The notes beneath the pieces are model-generated. The model ran no database searches, had not been told where the DNA came from, and was given only the letters and a program-made list of their open reading frames with translations. 64,000 nucleotides of DNA from positions 304,104 to 368,103 of the forward strand of contig CAUYUJ010012091.1 of NCBI GenBank assembly GCA_963575745.1, given 5' to 3'. How positions within the stretch are numbered: the stretch's first letter is position 1; the number at the start of each line of letters is the position of its first letter. This stretch comes from Prorocentrum cordatum. Taxonomy: Eukaryota; Sar; Dinophyceae; Prorocentrales; Prorocentraceae. Shown here one piece after another: positions 10,658 through 21,370 of the stretch. A program made the translations under genes and the position numbers.

Positions 10658-11474
10658 ACTGGCCGCAGCAGGGATCGATTTCTTCGACGTGTGGTATCTG
10701 GTCGACGGGCAGATCGTGTGCCGGCCTGAGCACGTTGACGCCGAGTTCCGGGCACTCGACGCAGCCGGCGCCCGCGCGGGCGCTGCGAGAGCACGGGGCG
10801 CCGAGGCGAAGAGCGTCGCACGCGTCGTCGGGCCGCCTGCTGCGAGCAGAGGCTGGGCCACGGAGCACGTGCTTAGCAGCACTACGTTCGACCCGTCACG
10901 CCAGGAGCACGTGCTTGGGGTCGACTTCGGGGACGCGCACACCCCGTCCGACCAGTTCCGCCGGGCCACCGAGGCTGTCTCCGAGCTCCACGAGGCGCTG
11001 GCGCAGGTGGAGGACACGGCGTCGGAACTGATCCTGTTCCGCAAGTGCGCCGACGTGTGCAAGGTGGTTCACTTGCTGCGAGCCTCGGGCCCCTCGATCG
11101 ACCCAGCGGCGCTGGGCGATTACGACACCATGTTGCGGCGGTCGTTGGCGCGGTGTTTCGGCGGGGACTTGGACGACCTGTCCGCGGGCCAGTGCGCTGT
11201 CGGCGTCTCGGAGGGCGGGCCCGGGGTGCGGCGCGCCGCAGCCACGGCGCTCCCAGCCTTCGTGGCGTCCCGGGTCGAGTCGCGGTGGCTGGTAGACCTG
11301 CTCGTGCAAGGCGTCTCCGAGGCTGGGGTCGGGCCCGAGGGCATGCTCGCCGCTTACGACGCGAGCACCGAAGAGGCGCAGTTGGCCTTCGAGGCGTCGC
11401 TCCCGGCGGCCGCGGCGACGCGAGCTCGGGACCTGCATGGTGCAGCAGGCGGCCGAAGCACGCGGCACTCCTGA
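10608..11474 (+). pseudogene. reverse transcriptase, motif C and thumb region
   Basis: Continues the RT in a new frame. Motif C reads VWYLVDGQIVC; the family form is YLDDG, so the first Asp of the pair is Val here (codon 10701-10703, GTC), while the second Asp (10704-10706) remains. The rest is Ala/Arg-rich with short family-like stretches (ELILFRKCADVCKVVHLLRA; RCFGGDLDDLS). The frame shifts again at about 11440. Confidence 0.6.
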
Positions 11475-12852
11475 GGCGGCGCTCGCAGGCGCGAGGCGCC
11501 GGCGCGAATCGGCCTTGGCCGGGGGCGACCTGGTGCTGCCCGCAGGAGCCGAGGACGCTGAGTTCGAGCCCGCCAGCCTGCAGGCGGCCTTGTGTGCCAT
11601 CCAGGACGAGCTGGCGGTCGTCCGCCTCCTGGAGCAGCTGGACGTAACCGCGCTGCAGGATCGCCGCTGGCGCCTCCTGGAGCTGCGCGACCCCTCCGTG
11701 TCGCACGAGTGGCTGTGGCGAGTCTCGCGCGCACGTGGTCCAGTGGTGCCCAGTAGCGACTTCCAGGTGGCGGTCCGGCTCCGGGTGGGCGCAGTCTGCA
11801 CCAGCCCCACAGCGCTGTGCGCTCGGTGCGGCGCCTCGCTTGGGACGACTGGCCCCCGTGCCCTCTGCTGTGCCTTGCCGGAGGCAGCCCGCGGGCACTA
11901 CGACGTCCGGGACGAGGTGCTCCGGTTGGGGCACTTGGCAGGCCCCACCGCCGCGACAGAGGCTCTCGGGCTCATTCCCTCTGCTCCAACGCTCCGCCCC
12001 GCGGACGTCTTGACCTCAGCGGCCCTCCCGGACCGCTTGGCGGCGTTGGACATTGGGATCACGGGCCCCGACGCAACCAGCGCGGGCGCGGACTGCTGCG
12101 ACGCGATGTGCCGCAAGAAGCAGGGGGACTACCAGGAGTGCGAGGCTGAGTTGCGGGCGCAGAACATCACCTACCGGCCAATGGTTTGGTCGGCTTGGGG
12201 CCGCGAGCACCCGGAGACCAGCGCGATGCTTTCCGCGATGGCCGCGCAAGCGGCCCGGCGCCGTGGGGCGCAGGGCCGCCGGCTGCTCCCCCGAAGGGTC
12301 CGGGGCGCCATCGGCGCCCAGCTGGCGCGACGGGCCGTGCGGATGCTGCACTCTTGCGTGCCGCGTTTCGAGGAGGAGGAGGACGCGGCGCTCTTCGGGG
12401 GCTACTGCGACGACGGCGCCCGGCACGAGCCGCAGGCAGTTCGGCCCCTCGCGGGAGCGGCAGACGCCCGGCCTGCACCCGCGGAGCTGGGCGAGGCGGA
12501 GAGGGCGCCAGCGGCCGCCCCCGGCGGGCTGGGCAGCGACGCGGAGCCAGACGAGCCAGGCGGCCGCGTGCCCGAGCCCACCGAGTTGGGCAGCCTGGGG
12601 CCGACGGAGCTCCGCGGCCCCAGGGGGCCGCCGGGCAGCGCGGAGGCGGCCAGCAGCCTGGCGCCGACGACGCCCCGCGGCACCTCGCCAGAGCGGGCCG
12701 GTGCGGACGGCGCCGAGGCCGGGCTTGCTCTGCCTGCGCACCAGCTGCTGCCGCCGGCGGCCAGCGCGCTGCGCGCTGGGAGCGCCGCGGGGGGCCGCGT
12801 CGCCGCCCTGCGCCTCGTGCGCGGGGCGGGCCCGCTGCCGGGTGGGCGCTGA
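11437..12852 (+). pseudogene. retroelement C-terminus: Cys motif and restriction-like endonuclease
   Basis: After a helical segment the frame reads LCARCGASLGTTGPRALCC then EAARGHYDVRDEVL, a Cys/His cluster in the place of the CCHC motif of R2-type proteins. Next comes LRPADVLTSAALPDRLAALD then IGITGPDA and RKKQGDYQ. Spacing and residues fit a PD-(D/E)XK nuclease core (Asp of PADV, Asp of ALDIGIT, Lys of RKK). The last 150 residues are Ala/Pro/Gly-rich and may be non-coding. The clade call is an inference from motif order only. Confidence 0.5.
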
Positions 12853-13430
12853 GAGCGAGGGGCGAGGATGTGGCTGCCACGCTTTGCGAGCCCGAAAAAA
12901 AACAAACCGCACGTGCTTCTAGGCGTCTGTCTACGAGGCGACGATTCCGGGACTTGTCGGCGACGTCCTGAGAGCACCTGCGCATGCGAAGTTTGGTGCG
13001 ATGCTCGTTGGTTACGTTCACGCCTTGATGCGTTGGCGAGCCTGCGAACGACCTTCGGATTCAGCTGGGCATTTCCGAGCTCCCACGGGTGCCAGCGCGC
13101 GGCAGAGCTGGCGCATTGTTCCCATTATAGAGAAACTACGGGCCTGGCGCTTCAGGTGGTATCACAGTTGGGCGAGGTACGCCGCGGATTAATCCCAACT
13201 CTGTGCGGCCGTGTTCGGGAAGTGCGAACGCGAGGATTTTTTCCGTTGGGCCATGAGGGACGCGCGCGTTGTTCGAGCCAATGCAGATTTTTCTCCCTTG
13301 CTGATTCAGGGTATTTTGAAAGTGCTCGAAACAACGAAAATGGCGCAGTCGTGGTGAGCAGATTTGGACAATCGTATCCATCTGATGTTTACGACTGGGG
13401 GCGCAGTATCATGATGACGTCGACATCCGC
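12853..13430. other. no gene recognised
   Basis: An A-run (12894-12902) just after the retroelement could be the trace of its 3' end. Beyond it two plus-strand frames are open (12868-13554 and 13001-13192) but show no family motif. Confidence 0.3.
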
Positions 13431-13638
13431 AGGCCTCCTAGATGGGTTCCGGGTGGATGGGGTCGGAGGATCGTGCCGCATCGACGGTACAACGGCGACG
13501 CGGTTGTTTCTCCACCCTGGCTTCGCCGAGGCATCGCTGTTGTCGCCGAAGTAACGCCGACGCATCGGCGATGTATCGCCGATGTATCGGTGATGTGGCG
13601 CGATCCTCCGACCCCGTACCGTCCGACCCCCATTTAGT
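13431..13638. mobile_element. foldback element, family B copy 1
   Basis: Starts AGGCCTCCTAGATGGG and ends in GGCGCGATCCTCCGACCCCG then a degraded terminus. The interior has GATGTATCGCC/GATGTATCGG units, the family hallmark. Full-length relatives are at 53693-53932 and 63402-63642, and an isolated right end is at 18413-18440. The right terminus (AGGAGGCCT in the others) is eroded here. Confidence 0.55.
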
Positions 13639-13779
13639 AAGTTTTTAACAACCACTGACGCGATTATGATTGTAGCGATGCTGGTGAAAAAGATGACGGT
13701 GACGATGACGGTGACGGTGACGGCAACACCAAGGACGGCGCCGATACGGATGTCAGCATGCGCCCGCGACGACGCGCCC

Positions 13780-14100
13780 GCATGCACATCCTCCGTTCCT
13801 TGGGAATTATGTTGAATATTCCAGTGCTTACGGATGCTGGGTTCTGGGGGCCCTTCACAATGTGAGCAGCGACCTCGTTGGAACCACCTTCCGCATGTTC
13901 CTGATCTACGGGGCCAATCCCGTCGCCCAGCCCATCAAGGCAGCAACGGTGGCTTATTCAGAGCAGGTGAAGCAACAGGGACGCGACCACAAGTTCGGAA
14001 CAACATTTCTACATACGCGAGGGGCGCCTCTTCGGGGACCGGAACGGCACCCCGCCCAATTTTGCCATGGCCCGCAACGACAAGAGTTTTTGTCCAACCA
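13780..14100 (+). pseudogene. possible coding remnant, unrecognised
   Basis: One frame reads VGTTFRMFLIYGANPVAQPI then KAATVAYSEQVKQQGRDHKF. After a shift, FGDRNGTPPNFAMARNDKSF continues up to the minisatellite leader at 14091. The composition looks like protein rather than repeat, but I recognise no family and the frames are broken. Confidence 0.3.
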
Positions 14101-15500
14101 TATTGTGGTGTTGGGTCCTCGTTTTGAACCGACGGTCCCCACGTTCCTCTCCTCCTCTCCTCCTCTTCCCCCTCATCCTCCCTCTCCTCCTCTTCCAGCG
14201 CAGCGCTTCGTGGCCCCATAGGGAGCTCCACCGAAGCCCCCAGTGGCACCGCCCGCATGCGCCCGCCACCACCCAGCGCAGCCCTTGATCCCTGCGCTTC
14301 ACCCGCCCAGTACAGCGCTTCGTGGCCCCATTAGGGGGCTCCTCTCAACATCCCACTGGCACCGCCCGCATGTCCGCCACCACCCAGTACAACGTTTCGT
14401 GGTCCCATAGGGAGCTCCACCGAAGCACCCAGTGGCACCGCACGCATGCGTCCGCCACCACCCAGCACAGCAGTTGCCTCTTGCGTTTCACCCACCCAGT
14501 ATAGCTTTTCATAGCCCCATAAGGGGGATCCACCGAAGGTCACACTGGCACCGCCCGCGTGCCCGCCATCCAGTACGACGTTTCGCGGTCCCATAGGGAG
14601 CTCCACCGAAGCACCCAGTGGCACCGCCCGCATGCGTCCGCCACCACCCAGCACAGCAGTCGTCTCTTGCGCTTCACCCACCCAGTACAGCTTTTCATAG
14701 CCCCATAAGGGGGCTCCACCGAAGGTCCCAGTGGCACCGCCTGCATGCGTCCACCACCACCCAGCGCAGCCCTTGATACCTGCGCTCGGTTCGTGGTCCT
14801 ATTCCGTCCCCTGTCCAGTACACCGGTTCGTGGTCCTATTGGGTGCTCCACCAAAGGTCCCACCCGCATGAGCCCGCCACCAGCCAGCACAGCCTTTGCT
14901 CCCTGCGTTTCAACCCACACAGTACAGTGCTTCGTGGTCCCATTAAGGGGGTTCCACCGAAAGTTCCACTGGCACCGCCCGCGTGCGTCCGCCACCACCC
15001 AGCACAGCCCTTGCTCCTTACGTTTCACCCACCCAGTACAGCGCTTCGTGGTCCCATAGGGTGCTCCACGGAAGGTCACATTGGCACCGCCCGCATGCGT
15101 CCGCCACCACCCAGCGCAGCCCTTGACCCGTGCGTTTCACCCACCCAGTACAGCGTTTCGTGGCCCCATAGGGGGCTCCACCGAAGGTCCCACTGGCACC
15201 GCCCGCATGCGTCCGCCTCCACCCAGCACAGCACAGCCCTTGCTCCCTGCGTTTCACCTACCCATTACAGGTTTCGTGGCCCCATAGGGTGCTCCACGGA
15301 AGGTCCCAGTGGCGCCGCCCGCATGCGTCCGCCACCACCCAACACGGCCCGTGCTCCCTGTGTCTCACCCACCAAATACAGCGTTTCGTGGCCCCATGGG
15401 GAGCGCCACCGAAGAAGATATTCACACTTGCGGTACTGTCAATTGCATATAGTTGGGTCACTCGCCAGGCTACTTCAGATGTGTTGGAACTGGGGCAACT
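14091..15500. repeat. 112-bp minisatellite block 1 (leader, about 11 units, trailer)
   Basis: The leader begins CCAACCATATTGTGGTG and ends in a CCTCCTCTCC tract near 14190. About 11 units follow, each carrying CGCTTCGTGGCCCCATAGGG, CTCCACCGAAGGTCCCAGTG, CACCGCCCGCATGCGTCCGC and CCTGCGTTTCACCCACCCAG. The trailer (15425-15500) has a GCGGTACTGTCAATTGCATA-type block. The 112-bp period is not a multiple of three, which explains the open frames in every phase. Confidence 0.9.
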
Positions 15501-15572
15501 GATCCAGCTATAAAGGAGAAGGCGCGCGCGTGGTAACTGCATTCCGTTCTTTCTCATATCTTATTGTTTTTC

Positions 15573-16950
15573 CCAACCATCTTGTGGTGCCGGGTCCCCG
15601 TTTTGAAGAGACGGTCCCCGCGTTCCGTCCCTCTCCTCCTCCCCCTCCTCATCCCTCCTCCTTGTTCCATGCGTCTCACCCACCCAGCACAACGCTTCGT
15701 GGCCCCATCGGGAGTTCCACCGAAACACCCAGTGGCACCGCCCGCATGCGTCCGCCACCACCCAGCACAGCCCTTGCTCCCTGCGTTTCACCCACCCAGT
15801 ACAGCGCTTCGTGGTCCCGAAAGGGGTTCCAGTGAAAGTCCCAGTGGCACCGCCCGCATGCGTCCGCCACCGCCCCGCGCAGCCGTCGATCCCTGCGTTT
15901 CCCCCGTCCAGTACATCGCTTCGTGGCCCCATAGGGGGCTCCACCGAAGGTCCCAGTGGCACCGCCCGCATGCGCCCGCCACCACCCAGCACAACCCTTG
16001 CTCCCTGCGTTTCACCCACCGAGTACAGCGTTTCGTTGCCCCATAGGGGGCTCCACCGAAGGTCCCAGTGGCACCGCCCGCATGCGTCCGCGACCACCCA
16101 GCACAGCCCTTGCTCCTTGCGTTTCACCCACCGAGTACAGCGCTTCGTGGTCCCATGGGGGGCTCCACCGAAGGTCCCACTGGCACCGCCCGCATGCGTC
16201 CGCCGTCATTCAGCGCAGTTCTTGCTCCCTGCGTTTCACCCACCCTGTACAGCGCTTCGTGGCCCCATAAGGGGCTCCACCGAAGGTCCCAGTGGCACCG
16301 CCCGCATGCGTCCGCCACCACCCAGCACAGCCCGTGCTCCCTGCGTTTCACCCACCCAGTACAGCGCTTCGTGGCCCCATAGGGGGCTCCACCGAAGGTC
16401 CCGGTGGCACCGCCCGCATGCGTCCGCCACCACCCAGCGCAGCCCTTAATCCTTGCGTCCCCCCCATCCATTACAACGCTTCGTGGCCCCATAAAACGGG
16501 GGTTCCAAGGGCACTGCCCGCATGAGGCCGCCACCACCTAACACAGCCCTAGCTCCCTGCGTTTCACCCACCCAGTACAGCGTCTCGTGGCCCTATAGGG
16601 TGCTCCACCGAAGGCCCTGGCACCGCCCGCATGTCTCCGCCACCACCCAGCACAGCCCTTGCTCCCTGCGTTTCACCCACCCAGTACACACTCCGTAGCC
16701 CCATAGGGGGGCGCCACCGAAGGTCCCAGTGGCACCGCCCGCATGCGTCTGTTACCACCCAGCACACCCTTTGCTCCCTGCGTTTCACCCACCCAGTACA
16801 GCGTTTCGTGGCCCCATAGGGTGTTCCACCGAAGGTCCCACTGGCACCGCCCGCACGCGTCCGCCAACATCCAGCGCAAGTGCGGTATTCACAACTGCAT
16901 GTGGTTGGGTCCTTGGCCAGAGTAATTTGGTGCAGCATGGGCGGATCCTG
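15573..16950. repeat. 112-bp minisatellite block 2 (leader, about 10 units, trailer)
   Basis: The leader (15573-15665) repeats that of block 1 with a few changes (CCAACCATCTTGTGGTGCCG). Units are more regular here: CGCTTCGTGG recurs at 16141, 16253 and 16365, exactly 112 bp apart. The trailer (16875-16950; GTGCGGTATTCACAACTGCA) matches the trailer of block 1. Leader, array and trailer were thus duplicated as one block. Confidence 0.9.
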
Positions 16951-17609
16951 TCATAACGGGCCCGCCCTGAGAAAAGCGGCCGACGTGTCGCAACATTGAT
17001 TATGTCGGGATATTCCGCTTCCCCTTCCTCCACAGTGGGCTGGAGTAGGAAGACTCTGTCGTAACGGCGCGTTCCCGTGGAATGCGGCCGAAGCGTCGCA
17101 ACCCGGTTTTTGTATCATTCCTTTCCTCTTCCTCCTCGTCCTCCGCCCCTCTCCCCTGGGTGACAGCCGCCGAATGCAATTCGCACACCTGCGCGGGGGA
17201 TTCACAGTCTTGCGCCGCTGTGGCCTCTTTGGGCCTGTTCGGAAGTGATAGTGCACGGGAAATTCGCGAGGGGTCCGCCTGAAGGCGATGTTTCTCAGTG
17301 TAGGGCAAGCGTGTGCTTTGACCAGTTGCGGTATCACCGCCTTTCGGCCGTTACGACAAGGAACATGGGAGTGCGACGTTGTTTCCGTGCTCTGAGATCC
17401 CACCATGTTCTGCGACGCACTTTGTGATTCGTGGACGCTTATGGACTGCTCTTGTGCCTGATAAGGGCTTCCGGGCCTGCGATAAATCCCCCACGCCGAC
17501 ATTGACGGGAAAACGCCGCGGGCTTTCAATACGTTTACGGGGGTCCCTAGTGGTGGGGTGGCGTTTGAGCTGCGGTCAGCTGTAGCCCCTGGTCATCTCA
17601 GGTGCGGTC
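16951..17609. other. no gene; short local duplication
   Basis: Two similar 45-bp segments lie about 118 bp apart (near 16950 and 17068), both with GTC(A/G)TAACGG at the start and CGTCGCAAC at the end. The rest holds pyrimidine clusters and no supported gene. Confidence 0.35.
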
Positions 17610-17956
17610 GTGGGCCTCTCGTTGAACCCAGTCATCCAGCTGTTGCGGAATACCGCCGAAGCATGCCGAAGGCCGTCGGATGAGAAGTTGCTCACGGGCG
17701 AACACGTGCGTACCCAGACTTCCTCCCCCACGTGCGAGGTAACAGGGCCGTCGCGAAGTCCTGCGCGGACCACGCGTAAGCTGGCACCCGCGACCAGACG
17801 TCGCACGCGGGAGCGGCAGCTGGAGGCCGCGGTCTGCATGCAGGCACGTACCCAGGCATCCGACTTCGCGGGTGTGGTTGTGACGGCCCCAAGATCTGCG
17901 GCGTGGCCGTTGGGGATGTGTGAAGGAGCAGGCATTGTCATAATGCGGCAGGGTTT

Positions 17957-18115
17957 CTCAGAAGCCCCGTGGCCCTCTAATGAGTTTCTTGCGTCTTCGG
18001 GGAAGGTTTCGAAAACGCTTCAGAAGGCCAGAAGCGTTCGGAGCCGGACGGCCCAACCTTTCTCACTTCCCCCCGAACCCGCCGCCGACCAGAGCTTTCG
18101 ACCCCCCTCCCCAAA
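17957..18115. repeat. dispersed repeat E, copy 1
   Basis: Shares an ordered series of short blocks with 62745-62905: TCTCAGAAGCCC, TC(T/G)TCGGGGAAGG, TCGAAA, CTTC(A/T)GA(A/G), then TTCTCACTTCCCC. Divergence is high, so boundaries are rough. The long plus-strand frame crossing it (17610-18548) joins this repeat to unrelated sequence and is not called. Confidence 0.45.
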
Positions 18116-18412
18116 CCCGATGTTCCGTCCTGGGCGGTTTTCTGGCAGCCTCGTGGCCCCGGACGGAGCCCTCCCGATTGCATCAGGACATTTGCGGGTC
18201 TATCCCTTTCTTCGAGCTCCACTTCGCACTCATTGTCCCGGGCTGCGCTCCGGCAAGAAATTCGAGGCGGATCCATGTGCGGCGACGAAGGGGCCCCATC
18301 GATATTCGAGGTTTGGGTACATGCTGCCGAAAGGAGGAATTTGCCAGGGTTCCAGGTCGCCTAAAGGGAGCCGCTGTTTTGATTTCTTCGTTGTCGCATT
18401 CATTCGCAGTCG

Positions 18413-18440
18413 GGCGCGATCCTCCGATCCCATCTACTTT
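18413..18440. mobile_element. isolated right end of foldback family B
   Basis: Reads GGCGCGATCCTCCGATCCCA then TCTACT, matching the inner right arm of the family B copies. No left arm is nearby. Confidence 0.4.
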
Positions 18441-19411
18441 GGTCGCGTCACATTTTCTTGTTCGTTCCCCTTCCAGAGGTCTCGTCGACTTCTCCGGAGT
18501 TCTTTCACTTTTTCTGTTCTCGGGCGTTGCGTCATTGCGGGGCGATAAGTTTGTTGTGAAGAAACGTGTGCCGATTTTTCTTTGAAAAGGCCCGACTCGC
18601 GGGGCTCAAAAGGGGCACGAGATGTGCACGCTTCTCCTCCCCAGCTAGTTCCCCCCATGAAGCAACGCCTGATATTCATCTTCGTCCTCTCCGATTCCGC
18701 TCATCGACTTCTCCTCGTCTTTTTGTCCTCCGTGGTTCCTCCTCCTCCACCCTGGACAATTTTTAGTCCAACCCCTCGCCCAAATAAATATTCTACATCC
18801 TCGGGAGGTCTCCTCCCCATCCTCATCCTCGCTTCCTCATAGGTCCTAGGTGCCTCCTCCTCCCCGATTTCTCCTCCTCCTTCTCCTCTTCGACTTCTCT
18901 CATGTTCGTCCTCAACTCATCCTCGATGTATCCTCCTTCCCTCCTTCCGTCCTTCCTTCTTTCCTTCCTTCCTCCCTCCCTCCCTCTTCCTCCTCCTCCA
19001 CCACCGCCACCACCTCCACCTCCACTCCCACTTCCTCCCTCTCGATTCCTCGACTCCTCCTCCCCTTCCCTCCTGCGCCCCCTGGGCGGCCCCCAGCCAG
19101 GGCGGCCGCTGGAGGGTGCCCCCCCCCCCCCCCCCTAACCCCCGAGGTGACCCCGACTGCGGCGAGCTCTCCGCCCGTGCGGCCGCTCGCGCCGCCCTCC
19201 TGCCTGGGCCCCCCCCCCTCGGCGCGTGCGCGCTGGGGCCCGTCCCGTGGCATCGCTTGGACGTGTGCATTTGTTCTCGGCGAGAAACCACGAGGACCAT
19301 CCTGGACCATCGAGGAACAAAAAACACGCACGGAACCGAAGCGTGCACGGGGAATGGGCGTCCGAGCGACGGCAAGGTCAGCCGTGAGGGTGCGAGGCCA
19401 TGCGTTCCGTG
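18441..19411. other. pyrimidine-rich, no gene
   Basis: CTCC/TTCC-type microsatellite at 18850-19060, a C14-like run near 19120-19135 and GC-rich sequence after it. Open frames encode Ser/Pro-rich low-complexity sequence only. Confidence 0.5.
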
Positions 19412-19587
19412 CAGCGGAGGCCCATGCCAAGCAGCACCCTCCTTGCCTCCAGGGTGCCCTGGGCTGCTGGGGCTTCGAGGGTCCTGCCATGGGAAGCGTG
19501 GCGTTCCCACGCCAAAGATCAGTGGATGCCCTGGGGCCTCGGGGTTGGGCTTCTCGTGGAAGGGTTCTTGCGGTCGGGCCCCTACTG
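19412..19587. mobile_element. TA-flanked MITE, family C copy 1
   Basis: A 176-bp non-coding element starting CAGCGGAGGCCCATGCCAAG and ending in a sequence whose complement starts CAGTAGGGGCCCGACCGCAA. The right flank is TA, the left flank TG. A related empty site at 19688-19720 joins the same two flanks without the element. Other copies: 22195-22362, 41686-41851 and 51956-52131. Confidence 0.75.
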
Positions 19588-19687
19588 TATGATGCCCTTT
19601 TGGGGCCCTCTGGGGAGGCCCTGGGGGGGCCCTCCTGTCCGGGCCCTCCTCTGGCGCGTGCGCGCTGGGGCCTGCTAGCAGTGCAGG

Positions 19688-19720
19688 CGCGAGGCCATGC
19701 GTTCCGCACGATGCCCTTTT
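19688..19720. other. paralogous empty site for MITE C
   Basis: GCGAGGCCATGCGTTCCG is followed directly by CACGATGCCCTTTTGGG. In the filled copy the same left flank (19393-19410) and right flank (from 19588, TATGATGCCCTTTTGGGG) are separated by the 176-bp element. The two sites belong to a local tandem duplication; both also carry GGCGCGTGCGCGCTGGGG upstream. Confidence 0.7.
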
Positions 19721-19782
19721 GGGCCCAATGGGGAGACCTCAGGGGGGCCCTCCTGTCTCAGGCGATCGCAAGCATGGACCAA

Positions 19783-19947
19783 GGGGGCGTGGACTAGCGA
19801 CGGGTCCCGCTTCCACGGGAAATCTGGCTTTCCGCCGCCGAACGAGGCGGCACCGGCCGCATTTAGGGGAGAGCACCTGCCCCGACCCATGGATTTGGCG
19901 ACCGTGCGCCAAATCCATGGATCGCTAATCCATGTTTGCGCGCCCCC
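19783..19947. mobile_element. foldback MITE-like element, family A copy 2
   Basis: A 165-bp relative of 5533-5698, with the left end GGGGGCGTGGACTAGCGA and the right end in GCGCGCCCCC. The internal hairpin (19887-19920) has perfectly paired 14-bp arms, CCATGGATTTGGCG and CGCCAAATCCATGG. Confidence 0.65.
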
Positions 19948-20430
19948 GACATATGGTACTCTTGTGGGCCCTCTGGGGGGGCCTCGGGGGTCGTGTTGGG
20001 TCGATGTGGGGTTGCCTCTCGGGCCAGCCTGATCGCTTGTCGGGCCGAAGAGGCAAGCGTGCGGAAAGGATGCGATTTGCCAGAGCATTTTTGCGACTTG
20101 GCCTGGCCCCCCTGCAGGCCTCCAAGCCGGCCGAAGGGTCCCCAAGGAGGGCTCCAGGAAGGGCCCTGGGACAACTTGTGAGAAAAAGTACGGATTCCAA
20201 GCCACGCTCCCGAGGCCTGTGGACGAGTCACGCGGGGGGAAGAAAGGAGCGCCCAAGAGCGCACGGAACACGGGGGGGGCTGCGCCCCTGAAGGACAGGA
20301 CAGGACAGGACAGGCGCCGATGTGCGCCCTGGGGGGCGGCCTGCTAAGAGCTCGGCGGGGGCGCCGGAGCGCCGAAACTCAGATGGCGTAGTACACAATT
20401 ACTTTACGATCTCGAGTGTGTACGATTGGC
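19948..20430. other. no gene; short (ACAGG)n
   Basis: GC-rich sequence with four GACAG/ACAGG units near 20292-20312. No supported gene. Confidence 0.4.
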
Positions 20431-21360
20431 TCAACTGTTACAGTCCTTCCCATGGGTTTGAACATGCAGCGTCGTAACAAAAAGAAGGGGCGCATTTGCC
20501 TCACATACGTTTGTGCGAAACCCATCGCCTCGGCCACAGTTTGCGCAATTGAACATCGATTCCACAGACTCGTCTGTCTTGCTCAGCGGGTCTCCAGTCC
20601 CACTGTGAAATTTGTCGCATACATTCCGCCAGAGACAAAACCGATGCATGAACTCATAACGCTGCTCCACTTCAACCCTCGATAGCTTCTTGTGGTTTTG
20701 ATTGGGGAATGTTGATTTGCATTCCACAAGTTGGTTTCCAAGCGTATCCAGCACCAGACCTATGTAACTTGCTTCGTCCTTCGCATCGATGAACAAACTG
20801 ATGTTTGTCTGAATACTCGAGATTAGACCGTCAATTGTGGCCTCCGTTTCCTTTATCGTTCCATCTTCCCTAGATACGCCATTCGCCTCACAAGAAGGGG
20901 CGCCGTCTCGAGCCATTTCACCACTGCTGGCATTCTCACGAGCGCTTGGCATGATAAGTGTCTGCTCTGCGATCTTTTCCACAAGTGCAACCTTGGGAAC
21001 TTCGACAGCCTTCTCGACGTATTCAAACTTAGGTATCTCAACATACCAAGTTGTCCCTTGCATTCCTACTGTAGGTTCCATTGGGACAGGGTGCTAGCAG
21101 TATGGATTGGCCTGCACTTCTGCGCGCAAAGTGTGGGACTCGATTTCGCCCAGCCGGTGGATTATATCAAACTGGTCATTCGATATCGCGACAAGCTTTT
21201 CTACGATGAATTCTGCGAACTTTCTGCGTTCCCGTCGCGGGTCCGGTCTGTATTTCCATCGCCTTCCCAAACACACATCTTTGCTGCTCGACGTTTCAGT
21301 CCATTGCTTTTTGGCCCATGCCATGGCACAGATGCAATGAATGAAGGGGATGTTGGTTGA
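20431..21360 (-). pseudogene. alveolin-like (EKIVEVP-type) gene remnant
   Basis: The minus frame from 21081 reads VEIPKFEYVEKAVEVPKVAL then VEKIAEQTLIM. Alternating VEVP and YVEK/VEKI blocks are the signature of alveolins, inner-membrane-complex/pellicle proteins of alveolates. The upstream frame (to about 21345; KFAEFIVEKLVAISNDQFDI) probably belongs to the same protein but is separated by a stop at 21095 and a frame change. Downstream sequence (SSIQTNISLFIDAKDEASYI) is unrecognised. The region is clearly less GC-rich than its surroundings. Tandem relict spliced leaders lie just upstream (21371-21432), which fits a recycled cDNA. Only the short repeat motif supports the family name. Confidence 0.4.
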
Positions 21361-21370
21361 TTGCTTGGGG

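Larger units (their letters stand above)
9252..12852 (+). mobile_element. decayed non-LTR retroelement, RT plus restriction-like endonuclease (R2/CRE-like)
   Basis: One polyprotein can be followed through four open segments in different frames (9252-9500, 9500-10640, 10640-11440, 11440-12852). It has a Cys-rich N-terminus, a reverse transcriptase with motifs A, B and C, and a C-terminal Cys region followed by a PD-(D/E)XK-like signature. That order (RT, then CCHC-like, then restriction-like endonuclease) is that of R2/CRE-type elements. The sequence is very GC-rich with strong third-position G/C, unlike the L1-like element at 29-34 kb. Three frameshifts and a replaced RT Asp mark it as inactive. 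Confidence 0.55.

Noticed and set aside
11045-12971. Alternative long frames on both strands over the R2/CRE-like element
   Set aside because: Very high third-position GC removes stops from all phases; only the phase with RT and Cys/His motifs is supported.
13834-16938. Many overlapping open frames of 60-220 residues in all phases
   Set aside because: They are phase images of the 112-bp minisatellite, whose period is not a multiple of three.
17610-18548. A 312-residue plus-strand open frame
   Set aside because: It runs through dispersed repeat E and the end of foldback family B and shows no domain.
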